Shown piece by piece: positions 36,850 through 46,489 of a stretch of DNA of 64,000 bases. How positions within the stretch are numbered: position 1 is the stretch's first letter; each line of letters opens with the position of its first letter. Under the pieces are notes generated by a model. It did no database searches and was not told the origin of the DNA. It saw nothing but the letters and a program-made list of their open reading frames with translations. A program made the position numbers and the translations under genes. This DNA is from Streptomyces sp. ASQP_92 (GTDB lineage Bacteria; Actinomycetota; Actinomycetes; Streptomycetales; Streptomycetaceae): assembly GCF_025399895.1 (NCBI RefSeq), contig NZ_JAODUA010000002.1:703062-767061 (forward strand), given 5' to 3'.

Positions 36850-38286
36850 CTACGCCTCCGCGCCGCCGGTCGCGTCCCGGTGCATCACGGCCTCCCGGAC
36901 CGAGCGGGCGAGCGCCGCCGTCGTCTCATGGTCCTGGCCCTCGTCCGCGAAACAGACCGTCCCCATGCTGCCCTTGTCGAGCCAGACGCAGTTGAGCATG
37001 GGCGCGCCCTGCACCTCGTACGCCATGCACCGCATCGTGCCGCCGAGGCGGCCGGAGTCGGCGTTCCAGTTCGAGCGCGGGGTGAACCCGGGCTCGTCAA
37101 TGCTCTCCTGGAGGTCGCGGAGCGCGTTGGCCGGCGCATCGTGGAAGTCGCCGGTCGCGCCCCACAGCGCGATCGCGGGGTGTTCGGGGTCCGTCCCGTA
37201 GGTGTAGACGTAGGGGTGCCAGTTCCCGCCCGGCACGTCCGGGCCCATCGCGCTCTCCATCCGTGCCTTGACGGGGCCGGCGTCCTGGCGGGCGAATCCC
37301 CGCACATGCTCGGGAGCCGCCACGGTGTAGTGCGGGTACGCCGTGTACTGGCGGTAGCTCCACAGGCCCGAGACCGTGCTCGCCGCGACGAGGCCGACGA
37401 GGATCGCGGCGCCGGTCGCCAACTCGCGCGAGGTGTACGCCGGGACGGGCGGCATGCTGGGGAGAGCGGGAGCGGAGGGCGTGGCCTCGGGGGGTGCCGG
37501 AGGTCGGGCGGCCGCTCGGACGCGGGCGCGTCGCAGCAGGGAGTGGCGCAGCAGAAGCGCGGGAAGCGGGGCGAGGACGGCGAGTCTCGTCCAGCCGGGC
37601 AGGTGCAGTGCGGGGACCGACAGGAGTACCCCGGCACACCAGGCCGCGCGAAGGAGCGCCGTGGCCAGGGGCGCCCGCACCATCCAGCGGAGCGGGGCCC
37701 GGCCGGGCCCGTTGAGCGCGTCGAGGGTCTCGGCGAGTACGGCCAGGCGGTCGTCGGCGGGGTGGGCCCGGGCCCGGGCGCCGGCCTGTATGGCGGCCGA
37801 GCGCGGGTCGGCGGCGGCCAGGGCGACGCGGGCATCGTGGAGCTGGGTCCGCTGTGGCGACGGCGGCCTGGGTCCCCTGAAGCCCAGGGACCCGCCGTGC
37901 CGCGCGCGCTGCTCCAGTCGCAGTGCCTGCTGTGAACCGGGCGCCAACTCCGTTACTCGCAGGGCGAGTTCGGGGCCGCGTCGATGGCGGCCGGGCCGTT
38001 CGAGATAGTCGCTGGCGAGGCAGAGCTCGGCGTAGGCGGTGAGGAGGTCGAGGTCGTCCGGGAAGGAGTCGAGCCCCTCCCGGTAGGCGGTCTCCGCACG
38101 GTCGTCGTGGTCGTCGTCGTCCTCGGCCGCGTGCGCGCGGCCGAGGATCAGCGACAGCCGGGCGTCGGGCCCGTCCGTTGCCAGTGCGCCCCGCGCGGCG
38201 TTCCGCGCCTCGGCGAACCGCCCCGCTCGAAAGTTCCGTTCCGCCTCCGCGTACGCGGACATGGCCTCTTCGTGCTCGGCCTGCAT
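36850..38286 (-). CDS. TPR-like N-terminus plus two-span membrane protein
   Basis: 478 residues from ATG at 38286 (GGTGGGGAAACA upstream). The N-terminal 200 residues are helical pairs with TPR character (AEAERNFRAGRFAEARNAAR, then ARLSLILGRAHAAE and DDLDLLTAYAELCLASDYL). Two hydrophobic spans follow, near 205-250 (ATALLRAAWCAGVLLSVPAL) and near 295 (TGAAILVGLVAASTVSGLW), then a secreted-side domain of about 165 residues with two Cys (GTMRCMAYEVQGA, NCVWLDKG). A signalling or secretion-helper role is conceivable; family unknown. Confidence 0.65.
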   Translation of the reverse strand: MQAEHEEAMSAYAEAERNFRAGRFAEARNAARGALATDGPDARLSLILGRAHAAEDDDDHDDRAETAYREGLDSFPDDLDLLTAYAELCLASDYLERPGRHRRGPELALRVTELAPGSQQALRLEQRARHGGSLGFRGPRPPSPQRTQLHDARVALAAADPRSAAIQAGARARAHPADDRLAVLAETLDALNGPGRAPLRWMVRAPLATALLRAAWCAGVLLSVPALHLPGWTRLAVLAPLPALLLRHSLLRRARVRAAARPPAPPEATPSAPALPSMPPVPAYTSRELATGAAILVGLVAASTVSGLWSYRQYTAYPHYTVAAPEHVRGFARQDAGPVKARMESAMGPDVPGGNWHPYVYTYGTDPEHPAIALWGATGDFHDAPANALRDLQESIDEPGFTPRSNWNADSGRLGGTMRCMAYEVQGAPMLNCVWLDKGSMGTVCFADEGQDHETTAALARSVREAVMHRDATGGAEA

Positions 38287-38589
38287 TGTTTCCCCACCCC
38301 TGATGAACCGGCCGGACCACGTCGAATTGGTTCGGCGCGCAACTATCACTCGGGAGACGGCCCTGGTCAAGGCGCATTTCGCCAGGTGGGCGGGGTGGGC
38401 GAGCGACCGGACGTCGGCACCGGGCTCGTGCTTTCGGTCGATGTGGGGGTTGGGCGCGGCGGGGCCAAGGGCCCGCGGATCGAGGACGTGTGGCGAAGGG
38501 GGGCGGGGCGGGAGTGGACCAGGCTGGACGGTGCCGCTCCACGGGGGCGGCGACACCCATGACTCCGACCTTCGAGAGGTTGTCCCTTG
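38287..38589. other. divergent intergenic region
   Basis: 303 bases between the leftward TPR membrane gene and the rightward small secreted protein. I see no clear promoter, operator or gene in it. Confidence 0.5.
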
Positions 38590-39207
38590 ATGTTCTCCCG
38601 GCCGACTCGCACCCTGCGTCACCGCGTGGCCGCCGCCGCGATCGTCACCACCGCCGTCGCGGGGGTGTCCCTCGCCGTGGCCGGCCCGGCGTCCGCCGCG
38701 TACGGACCCGACTACGGCGACGCGTGGGTCAACGGCAACGGTTACACCGGCCACTACAGCGACAACTGGACGAAGAAGTACAACAAGGACTACGGCGACG
38801 CCTGGACGCCGAAGGTGCCCGCGCACAACCGGGCCGATGTCGCCGTCACCGCGTCCGGTCCCGCGCACATCGACCACAACGAGGAGCAGCTGTGGTCGGT
38901 GGTGATCACCAACTCCGGCAAGTCCACGGCCCACAACGTGCGTGCGGTCACCACGCTGCCCAACGGCATCCAGCACCGCGCCCACCGCATCAGCCAGGGC
39001 GCCGCCCACGCCACGCTGGGCAGTGACGGCCGGATCGTGGTGACCGCCGACGCGCTCAAGCCGGGCCAGACCGTGCGCCTCCAGATAGCGGGCGTCGGGC
39101 CGTCGTACGGGGGTGGCACGGTCCAGCTCGTCACCAAGGCGACCACCTCGTCCCCCGAGCAGACCACCTCCAACAACACCGCGACGGTGCGGACCCGGAT
39201 CGCCTGA
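38590..39207 (+). CDS. secreted DUF11/CARDB-like protein
   Basis: 205 residues. A Sec signal (VAAAAIVTTAVAGVSLAVAGPASA) precedes a Tyr/Asn/Gly-rich stretch with an imprecise repeat (DYGDAWVNGNGYTG and DYGDAWTPK). A DUF11/CARDB-type beta-sandwich follows from about residue 85: ADVAVTASGPAHIDHNEEQ, VVITNSGKSTAHNV and ATVRTRIA. Such domains are repeated in cell-surface proteins; here there is one. ATG at 38590, preceded by GAGAGG. Role unknown. Confidence 0.75.
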   Translation: MFSRPTRTLRHRVAAAAIVTTAVAGVSLAVAGPASAAYGPDYGDAWVNGNGYTGHYSDNWTKKYNKDYGDAWTPKVPAHNRADVAVTASGPAHIDHNEEQLWSVVITNSGKSTAHNVRAVTTLPNGIQHRAHRISQGAAHATLGSDGRIVVTADALKPGQTVRLQIAGVGPSYGGGTVQLVTKATTSSPEQTTSNNTATVRTRIA

Positions 39208-39265
39208 CCTGCGCTCCACGGCGCGGAGCGGCCGCTGGTGGCGAGGGTGGTGGAGCCGAGTGAAG

Positions 39266-39280
39266 AACTTGCTGCAAGTT
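39266..39280. promoter_or_regulatory. MalR-like operator upstream of the alpha-amylase gene
   Basis: AACTTGC-T-GCAAGTT is a perfect 7-bp inverted repeat, 24 bases before TTGACG (39304-39309), a likely -35. CTTGCxxGCAAG-type sites are known upstream of Streptomyces amylase genes as targets of the maltose repressor MalR. No malR is in the window. Confidence 0.6.
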
Positions 39281-39492
39281 TCTGAATGTTTTTGCGTCAA
39301 CTCTTGACGGGGTATCGGCCGCGGAGGGATGGTCTTCCTCACGCAACCCAGCCCGGCCGCTTCGGCGGTCACCCGCGCCCAACGCCGGCGCGGGTGGCCG
39401 GTGTTCGGCACGGGACACCCGAGCGCCGGGTTCGTCACGCCTCGTGACGGACCCGGCGCGCGGGGTGCCGGCGGCAGGCGGGTTGTGCGGAG

Positions 39493-39516
39493 CCGTGGTG
39501 TCGGCCGACACCACGG
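39493..39516. repeat. perfect 24-bp palindrome in the amylase leader
   Basis: CCGTGGTGTCGG and CCGACACCACGG are exact complements with no loop, ending 98 bases before the amylase ATG. It could fold in the mRNA leader or bind a regulator. Confidence 0.75.
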
Positions 39517-39614
39517 GTCACCTCCCCGCAGCCGGACCACGCCGGGCAGCCACCTCCCCATGGCCGCCGCCACGGTGCGGACCGACGCTGCCCCCACCAG
39601 TTCAGGGAGCCGCC

Positions 39615-41486
39615 ATGTCCGCACCAACGAGCCCCGCGCCCTGTGCGCCACCGCTCACCCGCCGCCGCGCCTCGGCGACGCTGCTCGCCGCCGGAGCACT
39701 GCTCGCCGGGGCGATCCTGCCCGTCGCCTTCCAGGGCACGGCACAGGCCGCCACCGCCAACGGCGGCGACGTGATCGCCAACCTCTTCGAGTGGAACTGG
39801 AAGTCGGTCGGTCAGGAATGTACGACTGTGCTCGGCCCCAAGGGGTACGGAGCCGTCCAGGTCGCTCCGCCCGGGGACTCGATCCGGCTCGGCAACGGCA
39901 CCCACCCCTGGTGGGACGTCTACCAGCCGGTGGGTTACGACCTGAACAGCCGCATGGGCACGGAGGCGCAGTTCGCCGCCATGGTGACGGCCTGCCACAA
40001 CGCGGGCGTCAAGGTGTACGCGGACGCGGTCATCAACCACACCGCCGGTGCCAACCAGACCAGCACCGACTCCTACGGCGGCGCCGGCTTCAACCCGTCG
40101 GCCTACTCCTACGGCAGCATCGGCTACGACCGCTCCAGCTTCCACGACTACCCGGCCAACTGTCCCAACGCCGGGAACACCATCAACGACTGGAACAGCG
40201 CGCAGCAGGTCCAGGAGTGTCAACTGGTGTCGCTGTCCGACCTGTACACCGAGAAGGACGACGTCCGCTCGAAGATCGCCGGGTATCTCAACAAGCTGGT
40301 GGGATACGGCGTCGACGGCTTCCGGGTGGACGCCGCCAAGCACATCGCGCAGGCCGACATGGCTGCCATCCTCGGCAAGGTCGGCGACACCCGCTGGGGC
40401 GGCCGCCCCTACGTCTACCAAGAGGTCATCCCGGGTGGCACCGGACAGCTCGCGCCCAGCGCCTTCGAGGGCAACGGCAGCGTCCTGGAGTTCACCTACG
40501 CCCACAAACTGAAGGACCAGTTCAACGGCAGCATCGCCAACTTGCGTACCTTCGGACAGAGTTGGGGCCTTGAGCCGAGCGACAAGTCCGCGGTCATGGT
40601 GACCAACCACGACCTGGAACGCGACAACAGCACGCTGAACTACAAGGACGGCTCCAAGTACGTCCTGGCCCACATCTTCGAACTCGCCTGGGGCTACGGC
40701 ACCCCGCAGGTCCACTCCGGGTTCCGCTTCACCAACGGCGACGACTCCCCGCCCGCCGACGCGGGCGGCCATGTCACCGACACCGACTGCTCCTCGGGCG
40801 CGTGGACCTGTACCGACCGCGACCAGGGCATCGCCAACATGGTGGGCTGGCACAACGCCGCCAAGGGCCAGGGCGTGGCCAACTGGTGGGACAACGGCGG
40901 CAACGCCATCGCGTTCAGCCGGGGCAAGGCGGCCTGGGTCGCCATCAACAACGGTGGCAGCGCACTCACCCAGACCTTCAGCACCGGCCTCGCGGCGGGA
41001 ACGTACTGCGACGTCATTCACGGAGCCCCGGCCACCTCGGGCGGCTGCTCGGGACCCGCGGTGACGGTCACCTCCTCGGGGCAGGCCACGGTCACGGTCG
41101 GCGCGGGTGACGCGGTGGCGCTGTACGGGACGGGCACCTCGTGCACGAGCGGCTGCCCGACACCGCCGCCGACCCCCTCGCCCACGACGTCCGGCACGGT
41201 CGCCGAAACCTTCCACGAGACCAAGTCCACCGTCTGGGGCCAGAACGTGTACGTGGTCGGCTCGATCCCGGCCCTCGGCAACTGGGACCCGAACACGGCC
41301 GTCGCCCTCTCCTCCGCGTCCTACCCCGTGTGGTCCGCCACCGTCGGCATCCCGGCAAGCACGCGCTTCGAGTACAAGTACATCGTCAAGGACGGCTCGG
41401 GGAACGTCACGTGGGAGTCCGGCGCCAACCGCGTCCACACCGCCGCGGCCTCCGGTTCCGAGACCCTCGACGACACCTGGAAGTAG
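39615..41486 (+). CDS. secreted alpha-amylase (GH13) with CBM20
   Basis: 623 residues. A signal peptide (LLAAGALLAGAILPVAFQG, cleavage near AQA-AT) is followed by a GH13 barrel. Catalytic residues: nucleophile Asp239 in GFRVDAAKH, acid/base Glu270 in YVYQEVI and Asp333 in TNHDLER. VYADAVINH is conserved region I. A Pro/Thr linker near 510-525 joins a C-terminal starch-binding CBM20 (QNVYVVGSIPALGNW). It hydrolyses alpha-1,4 links in starch outside the cell. CAGGGAG precedes the ATG. Likely maltose-regulated (operator upstream). Confidence 0.95.
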   Translation: MSAPTSPAPCAPPLTRRRASATLLAAGALLAGAILPVAFQGTAQAATANGGDVIANLFEWNWKSVGQECTTVLGPKGYGAVQVAPPGDSIRLGNGTHPWWDVYQPVGYDLNSRMGTEAQFAAMVTACHNAGVKVYADAVINHTAGANQTSTDSYGGAGFNPSAYSYGSIGYDRSSFHDYPANCPNAGNTINDWNSAQQVQECQLVSLSDLYTEKDDVRSKIAGYLNKLVGYGVDGFRVDAAKHIAQADMAAILGKVGDTRWGGRPYVYQEVIPGGTGQLAPSAFEGNGSVLEFTYAHKLKDQFNGSIANLRTFGQSWGLEPSDKSAVMVTNHDLERDNSTLNYKDGSKYVLAHIFELAWGYGTPQVHSGFRFTNGDDSPPADAGGHVTDTDCSSGAWTCTDRDQGIANMVGWHNAAKGQGVANWWDNGGNAIAFSRGKAAWVAINNGGSALTQTFSTGLAAGTYCDVIHGAPATSGGCSGPAVTVTSSGQATVTVGAGDAVALYGTGTSCTSGCPTPPPTPSPTTSGTVAETFHETKSTVWGQNVYVVGSIPALGNWDPNTAVALSSASYPVWSATVGIPASTRFEYKYIVKDGSGNVTWESGANRVHTAAASGSETLDDTWK

Positions 41487-41498
41487 CCGCCCGGGGAG

Positions 41499-41528
41499 GG
41501 GCGCCGTGACCCGATGGCCGCGGCGCCC
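41499..41528. terminator. terminator between amylase and GH1 genes
   Basis: GGGCGCCG and CGGCGCCC form a perfect 8-bp stem between two convergent stops. Confidence 0.65.
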
Positions 41529-41540
41529 GGAACCGGACGT

Positions 41541-42905
41541 TCACGCGGCCCGGCTGTGCAGCGCGCGGTGGGCCCGGATCAGATCCGCGTAGCGGTGGCC
41601 GCTGGACTTGATGGTGCGGGCCTGCGTGCGGTAGTCGACATGGACCAGGCCGAAGCGCTTGTCGTAGCCGTACGCCCACTCGAAGTTGTCCAGGAGCGAC
41701 CAGGCGAAGTAGCCGGCGAGCGGGGCGCCCCGGCGGACCGCGGAGGCGCAGGCCGCCAGGTGGCGCTCCAGGTAGTCCGTGCGCTCCGGGTCGTCGATGG
41801 ACCCGTCGGACCGGACCACGTCGGGGAAGGACGAGCCGTTCTCCGTGACGTAGATCTTGCGCGCGCCGTACTCGTCGGTGAGGCGCATGAGCAGGGACTC
41901 GATGCCCTCCGCCTCGATCTCCCAGTCCATGCCGGTACGCGGCACGTCCTCCCGGCGGATCGAACGGCCGTGGGGGACCGGCCCGTTCGGGTCGTCGACG
42001 ACGTAGGCCGGGAAGTAGTAGTTGAGGCCCAGCCAGTCGAGCGGGGCGGCGATGGCGTCCAGGTCGCCCGGCCGCTCGGGCAGGTCCACGCCGTACACCT
42101 CGCGCATGTCGGCGGGGAAGCCGCGGCCGTGGACGGGGTCCAGCCACCAGCGGTTGACGTGGCCGTCCACCCGCCGTGCGGCGGCCCGGTCCTCGGGGCG
42201 GTCGGTGGCCGCGTGCACGGGCGAGAGGTTGTTGACGACGCCGATCTCCGCGCCCGGCGCCGCCGCCCGGACGGCCTGCGTGGCGAGGCCGTGGCCCAGC
42301 AGGAGGTGGTAGGAGGCACGGACCGCCGCGGTCAGGTCGGTGAGGCCGGGAGCCATCCTGCCTTCCAGGTGCCCGATCCAGGCCGAGCACAGCGGCTCGT
42401 TGAGGGTGGCCCAGTGGGACACCCGGTCGCCCAGGCGCTCGGCGACGATCGAGGCGTACGCGGCGAAGTGCTCGGCGGTCTCCCGCTCGGGCCACCCGCC
42501 CCGGTCCTGGAGGAGCTGCGGGAGGTCCCAGTGGTAGAGGGTGGCGGACGGGGTGATCCCGGCCGCGAGGAGGCCGTCGATCAGCCGGTCGTAGAAGTCG
42601 AGGCCCTTGGCGTTGACCGCGCCGTCGCCGCCCGGCACCACGCGGGGCCACGCGATGGACAACCGGTAGGCGTCCACGCCCAGTTGGCGCATCAGCGACA
42701 CGTCCTGCGGCCAGCGGTGGTAGTGGTCGCACGCGGTGTCCCCGTGGTCGTCGTTGTCGATCCTTCCGGGGGTGTGGGAGAAGGTGTCCCAGATGGACGG
42801 CGCTCGGCCGTCCTCGTCGACGGCCCCCTCGATCTGGTAGGCCGAGGTGGCCGTGCCCCACAGGAAGTCGTGCGGAAGTGCGGCGAGGTCGATCGGTGCG
42901 GACAC
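41541..42905 (-). CDS. GH1 beta-glucosidase
   Basis: 454 residues. GH1 signatures: [16 protein letters not shown] at the N-terminus, acid/base Glu170 in TLNEP and nucleophile Glu355 in YVTENGSS, plus the C-terminal [16 protein letters not shown]. No signal peptide, so it acts in the cytoplasm on imported beta-glucosides. I chose GTG at 42905 with AAAGGGAC upstream; a GTG at 42938 overlaps the permease stop (GTGA) and could be used through coupling. It is the last gene of the solute-binding protein/permease operon, an order known from the cebEFG-bglC cluster. Confidence 0.93.
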   Translation of the reverse strand: MSAPIDLAALPHDFLWGTATSAYQIEGAVDEDGRAPSIWDTFSHTPGRIDNDDHGDTACDHYHRWPQDVSLMRQLGVDAYRLSIAWPRVVPGGDGAVNAKGLDFYDRLIDGLLAAGITPSATLYHWDLPQLLQDRGGWPERETAEHFAAYASIVAERLGDRVSHWATLNEPLCSAWIGHLEGRMAPGLTDLTAAVRASYHLLLGHGLATQAVRAAAPGAEIGVVNNLSPVHAATDRPEDRAAARRVDGHVNRWWLDPVHGRGFPADMREVYGVDLPERPGDLDAIAAPLDWLGLNYYFPAYVVDDPNGPVPHGRSIRREDVPRTGMDWEIEAEGIESLLMRLTDEYGARKIYVTENGSSFPDVVRSDGSIDDPERTDYLERHLAACASAVRRGAPLAGYFAWSLLDNFEWAYGYDKRFGLVHVDYRTQARTIKSSGHRYADLIRAHRALHSRAA

Positions 42906-42934
42906 GGAAGTCCCTTTCCGGGTAAGGGTGTTGG

Positions 42935-43828
42935 TCACTTGACGGCGCCCGCCGTCAGACCGGTGACGAGGTAGCGCTGAAGCAGCAGGAATCCCGCGAC
43001 CACGGGGACGCTCACCACGAGCGAGGCGGCCATGATCTGGTTCCAGTACACGTCGTTGAGCGTGGAGTAGCCCTGGAGTCCCACGGCGAGGGTGCGGGTT
43101 TCGTCATTGGTCATGACGGACGCGAACAGGACTTCGCCCCAGGCGGTCATGAAGGCGTAGACGGCGACCGCGACGATGCCGGGGATGGCGGCCGGCACCA
43201 CGACGCGGAACAGCGCGCCGAGCGGCCCGCAGCCGTCCACCAGGGCCGCCTCGTCCAGATCGCGCGGCACCGAGTCGAAGTAGCCGATCAGCATCCAGAT
43301 GGAGAACGGCAGCGAGAAGGTGAGGTACGTCAGGATCAGGCCGCCGCGCGAGCCGAACAGGGCCACTCCGGTGGCGTTGCCGATGTTGACGTAGATCAGG
43401 AAGAGGGGGAGCAGGAACAGGATGCCCGGGAACATCTGCGTGGACAGCACGGTGACCGTGAAGACCCGCTTGCCGCGGAAGGAGTACCGGCTGACCGCGT
43501 ACGCCGCGAACACCGCGATGATCACCGAGCAGACGGTGGCGGAGCCCGCCACGAGCAGCGAGTTCACGAAGTACCGCGCGAGCGGGACGGTCGACCAGAT
43601 GTCGATGTACGGGCGGATCGTCAGGCCGCTGGGCACCCAGCGGAACGTGCCGGAGACGTCCTGAAGGGGCTTGAGCGAGCTGGACACCATGACGTAGACG
43701 GGCAGCAGCACGAAGCCCGCGAGCAGGGTGAGGAAGACGCGCCGGGACCACAGGAAGGAGCGCGGCGGCGCCATGGGCGAGGGGGCCGGGCGAACGGGCG
43801 GCCGGGGCGCCTCGGCGGTGCTAGACAT
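42935..43828 (-). CDS. sugar ABC permease (MalG/CebG type)
   Basis: 297 residues, six membrane spans. The EAA loop is [21 protein letters not shown] near 200, which docks the ATPase. The first span is [19 protein letters not shown]. Start ATG 43828 has GGAAGGAGG. It overlaps the upstream permease gene by 8 bases. No ATPase gene is in the operon, so a shared ATPase such as MsiK would be needed, as is usual in Streptomyces sugar importers. Confidence 0.93.
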   Translation of the reverse strand: MSSTAEAPRPPVRPAPSPMAPPRSFLWSRRVFLTLLAGFVLLPVYVMVSSSLKPLQDVSGTFRWVPSGLTIRPYIDIWSTVPLARYFVNSLLVAGSATVCSVIIAVFAAYAVSRYSFRGKRVFTVTVLSTQMFPGILFLLPLFLIYVNIGNATGVALFGSRGGLILTYLTFSLPFSIWMLIGYFDSVPRDLDEAALVDGCGPLGALFRVVVPAAIPGIVAVAVYAFMTAWGEVLFASVMTNDETRTLAVGLQGYSTLNDVYWNQIMAASLVVSVPVVAGFLLLQRYLVTGLTAGAVK

Positions 43829-44813
43829 CGGCCGTCCTCCTTCCTCGGGAGGTGAGCAGCAGATAGGCGCCCGTCACGACCAGCAGGAACAGCAGCAGCA
43901 GGACGGACATCGCCGAGCCGGTGCCGAAGTTCCAGGTGACGAACGACGACTGGTAGATGTGGATGGAGATCAGGTCGGCGGCCGCGGGCGCCGACTTGCC
44001 GAACAGGACGTACGGCGTGTTGAAGTCGTTGAACGTCCACAGGAACAGCACCAGCACGAGCACCTGGTTGACCGGGCGCAGCGAGGGGAGGGTGATGCGG
44101 CGGATCTGCTGCCACATCCCCGCTCCGTCCAGCGCGGCGGCCTCGTACAGCTCCCTCGGGATGTTCTGGAGGCCGGCCATCACGATGAGGAACGCGAACG
44201 GCCAGCCCTTCCACACCGACACGGTCAGCAGCGCGTAGAAGCTGTTGTCGCCGATGAGCCAGAAGGAGGGCTTGTCCGTCAGGTGCAACTGGTCGTGCAG
44301 CACGTGGTTCACCAGGCCGTTGTCGTGCTGGAACATGAACGCCCAGGTGATGACGGCCGCGTACACCGGCAGCGCGTACGGCACCAGGAACACGGTCCGC
44401 AGCAGACCTCGGCCGCGGAAGGCGTCCTGCATGTAGACGGCCGCCGCGGTGCCGATCAGCCAGCACAGGCTCACGGACAGCAGGGTGAAGACCACCGTGA
44501 CGAGGAAGGAGTGCAGCAGGGCCTCGCCGACCGCGCCGTGGAAGTCCACCGCCAGGCGGTAGTTGTCGGTGCCGGACCAGGGGGCGGCGCCCCATTCGCG
44601 GATGTAGAACTGGGTGAGCTCCTTGAAGCTCATGGTGACGCCGATGACCATCGGCACCAGATGGACGAGGAGTTCGAGGAGGAGCGCGGGCAGCAGGAGC
44701 AGATAGGGCAGTCCGATGCGCCTGATCCGCCCGGGGCGGCGCGGGCCGCGCGCCGCCCCGGGGGAGTGCTCGGGCGCCGGCCGCGTGTCCGCGGGAGGGG
44801 CCGTGGTCGTCAT
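43821..44813 (-). CDS. sugar ABC permease (MalF/CebF type)
   Basis: 330 residues. Spans include LPYLLLLPALLLELLVHLVP, a second near ALLHSFLVTVVFTLLSVSLC, and the EAA loop YEAAALDGAGMWQQIRRITLP near 245. It forms a heterodimeric channel with the downstream permease. The N-terminal 35 residues are a Pro/Arg-rich cytoplasmic tail. ATG at 44813; the gene starts 14 bases after the solute-binding protein stop. Confidence 0.93.
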   Translation of the reverse strand: MTTTAPPADTRPAPEHSPGAARGPRRPGRIRRIGLPYLLLLPALLLELLVHLVPMVIGVTMSFKELTQFYIREWGAAPWSGTDNYRLAVDFHGAVGEALLHSFLVTVVFTLLSVSLCWLIGTAAAVYMQDAFRGRGLLRTVFLVPYALPVYAAVITWAFMFQHDNGLVNHVLHDQLHLTDKPSFWLIGDNSFYALLTVSVWKGWPFAFLIVMAGLQNIPRELYEAAALDGAGMWQQIRRITLPSLRPVNQVLVLVLFLWTFNDFNTPYVLFGKSAPAAADLISIHIYQSSFVTWNFGTGSAMSVLLLLFLLVVTGAYLLLTSRGRRTADV

Positions 44814-44827
44814 GAGGCTGCCGGCCC

Positions 44828-46144
44828 TCACTTCGCGGGCATCTGCTGCTGGGCCTTTTGCAGCTTGGCCCGTACCGATTCGGTGGTCACCGCCCTGCCG
44901 GCCGCCGCGTCGGCGAACAGGTCCTTCACCGCCGTGCCCACGGCCGTCTCGAACTGGGACTCGTCGGCGACCTGCGGCAGCGCCTGCGCACTGGCCGCCA
45001 GGGTCTGGCGGAGCACCGCGGTGCCCTGGGAGTTGAACGCCGCGTCCAACTGGGCGGCCTTGACCGGGGGAATGGAGCCGTAGGTGGCGTTGAGCAGCTT
45101 CTGCTCCTCGTCGCTGGTCATGAACTTCACGAACCGCGCGGCGCCGTCGAGGTTGTGGGTGTTCTTGAAGACGGCCATGTTGATGCCGGCCACCATCGAG
45201 TTGGTCTGGGCCCCGCTGCCGGGCGCCCCGGACTGGACGGGCGCGGCCGTCACGCCCCACTCGGAGTCCTTCATGCCCATCGACTTGAAGGTGGCCGAGG
45301 CGGTCTGCCACAGCACCATCCCCGTCTTTCCCTTGGCGAAGTCGCTCAGGGACTGGTTCTGGGCGTACTCGGCGTTGCTCTGATTGACGATCCTGTCCTT
45401 CGCCATCAAATCGACGTACTGCTTGACGGCCGCGACCGTCCCCTCGCCGGTGAAGCTGGGCTTGCCGTCCGTGGTGAAGAAGTCGGCGCCGTGCTGCTTG
45501 GCCAGGACGAAGACCTGGTGGATGTTGTTCGACAGGTTGGAGCCCTCGGCCCCCAGACCGTTCCTGCCGGTGGCCTCGATCTTCTTGCCGTCGGCGACCA
45601 ACTCGTCCCAGGTGACGGGCGGCTTGCTGATGCCCGCCTCGGTGAAGGCCTGCTTGTTGTAGTAGAGCGCGTACGCCATCGAGTAGAGCGGGACGGCGGC
45701 CGGGTCCTTGCCGGCGGCGCCGGTCGAGCCGAGGGCGGAGTCGACGAACCGGTCCTTGCCGCCGATCTTGGCGAAGTTCGCCGCGTCCCACGGCAGCAGC
45801 GCACCGGTCGCCTGGAGGGAGGCGCTCCAGCTGTTGCCGATGTTCATCACGTCCGGGCCCTGGCCCGAGGTGGTCGCGGTCAGGATCCGGTTCAGCAGAT
45901 CCGACCAGGGCACGACCTCCAGCTTCACCTTGATGCCCGTCTGCTTCTCGAACTTGTCGAGCTCGGGCCGGAGGATCTTCTCGTCCGCCGAGATGCTGGC
46001 GCCCTGGTTCGAGGCCCAGTAAGTGAGCGTCTTGGGCGAGTCGTTGGACCCGCCGCCGGTGGCCGAACCGCCTCCGCAGGCCGTGGCCGTGAGGGCGAGA
46101 GAGAGGGTGGCGGCGCCTATGGCCGCGGCTCGCATGGTGCGCAT
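44828..46144 (-). CDS. extracellular sugar-binding lipoprotein
   Basis: 438 residues. The signal ends in lipobox TATAC with the lipid-bearing Cys near residue 23, so the protein is anchored outside the membrane. It is a family 1 solute-binding protein with LTYWASNQG, FEKQTGIKVKLEVVPWSDLL and AYALYYNKQAFTEAGI segments. It would present an oligosaccharide to the two permeases. ATG at 46144 with GGAAAGGGAC upstream; an ATG three codons later is possible. The neighbouring GH1 enzyme suggests a beta-glucoside ligand; the exact sugar is unknown. Confidence 0.92.
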   Translation of the reverse strand: MRTMRAAAIGAATLSLALTATACGGGSATGGGSNDSPKTLTYWASNQGASISADEKILRPELDKFEKQTGIKVKLEVVPWSDLLNRILTATTSGQGPDVMNIGNSWSASLQATGALLPWDAANFAKIGGKDRFVDSALGSTGAAGKDPAAVPLYSMAYALYYNKQAFTEAGISKPPVTWDELVADGKKIEATGRNGLGAEGSNLSNNIHQVFVLAKQHGADFFTTDGKPSFTGEGTVAAVKQYVDLMAKDRIVNQSNAEYAQNQSLSDFAKGKTGMVLWQTASATFKSMGMKDSEWGVTAAPVQSGAPGSGAQTNSMVAGINMAVFKNTHNLDGAARFVKFMTSDEEQKLLNATYGSIPPVKAAQLDAAFNSQGTAVLRQTLAASAQALPQVADESQFETAVGTAVKDLFADAAAGRAVTTESVRAKLQKAQQQMPAK

Positions 46145-46233
46145 GGCCCTGGTGTCCCTTTCCGGGAGTGGAAAGCCGTGGGGGTGCCTCAGGGGAAGCC
46201 TGTACGGCGTTCGACTCCTGAAGGTCCACATGG

Positions 46234-46279
46234 CTTAATTTAAGACGTGAGTTAAGCGGCGTCGGAAGTGAGGCGTCAA
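46234..46279 (-). promoter_or_regulatory. promoter/operator of the sugar ABC-GH1 operon
   Basis: Leftward TTGACG (46279-46274), an 18-base spacer and TTAACT give a promoter. The palindrome CTTAATTTAAG (46234-46244) and a further TTAAG lie at the expected start site, so repressor binding there is likely. No GAGCGCTC site is present. Confidence 0.5.
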
Positions 46280-46305
46280 GAGGTAGAGCAGGGTGCCTCA
46301 CCCAA

Positions 46306-46317
46306 CGAACTCGTTCG
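46306..46317. promoter_or_regulatory. small palindrome upstream of the ABC promoter
   Basis: CGAAC-TC-GTTCG is a perfect inverted repeat about 27 bases before the -35 element. It is a possible activator or repressor site. Confidence 0.3.
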
Positions 46318-46441
46318 GCCGGGCCGCCGGGCCCGGACACCGCTGTCCTGATCGCCCGTGACCTGCGACGCGATGGGCACGCCGGAGTTTTGCAACGGTT
46401 GGATTTCGGCGGACGGCCGGGCCGCCACTGATGGGCCGTCA

Positions 46442-46464
46442 ACTGACGCCTGAACAGCGTCAGT
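46442..46464 (-). terminator. hairpin downstream of the LacI gene
   Basis: ACTGACGC and GCGTCAGT pair over 8 bp with a 7-base loop, 26 bases after the regulator stop. Confidence 0.5.
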
Positions 46465-46489
46465 CGGGGCAGCCAGAGATGCCGCGTCG

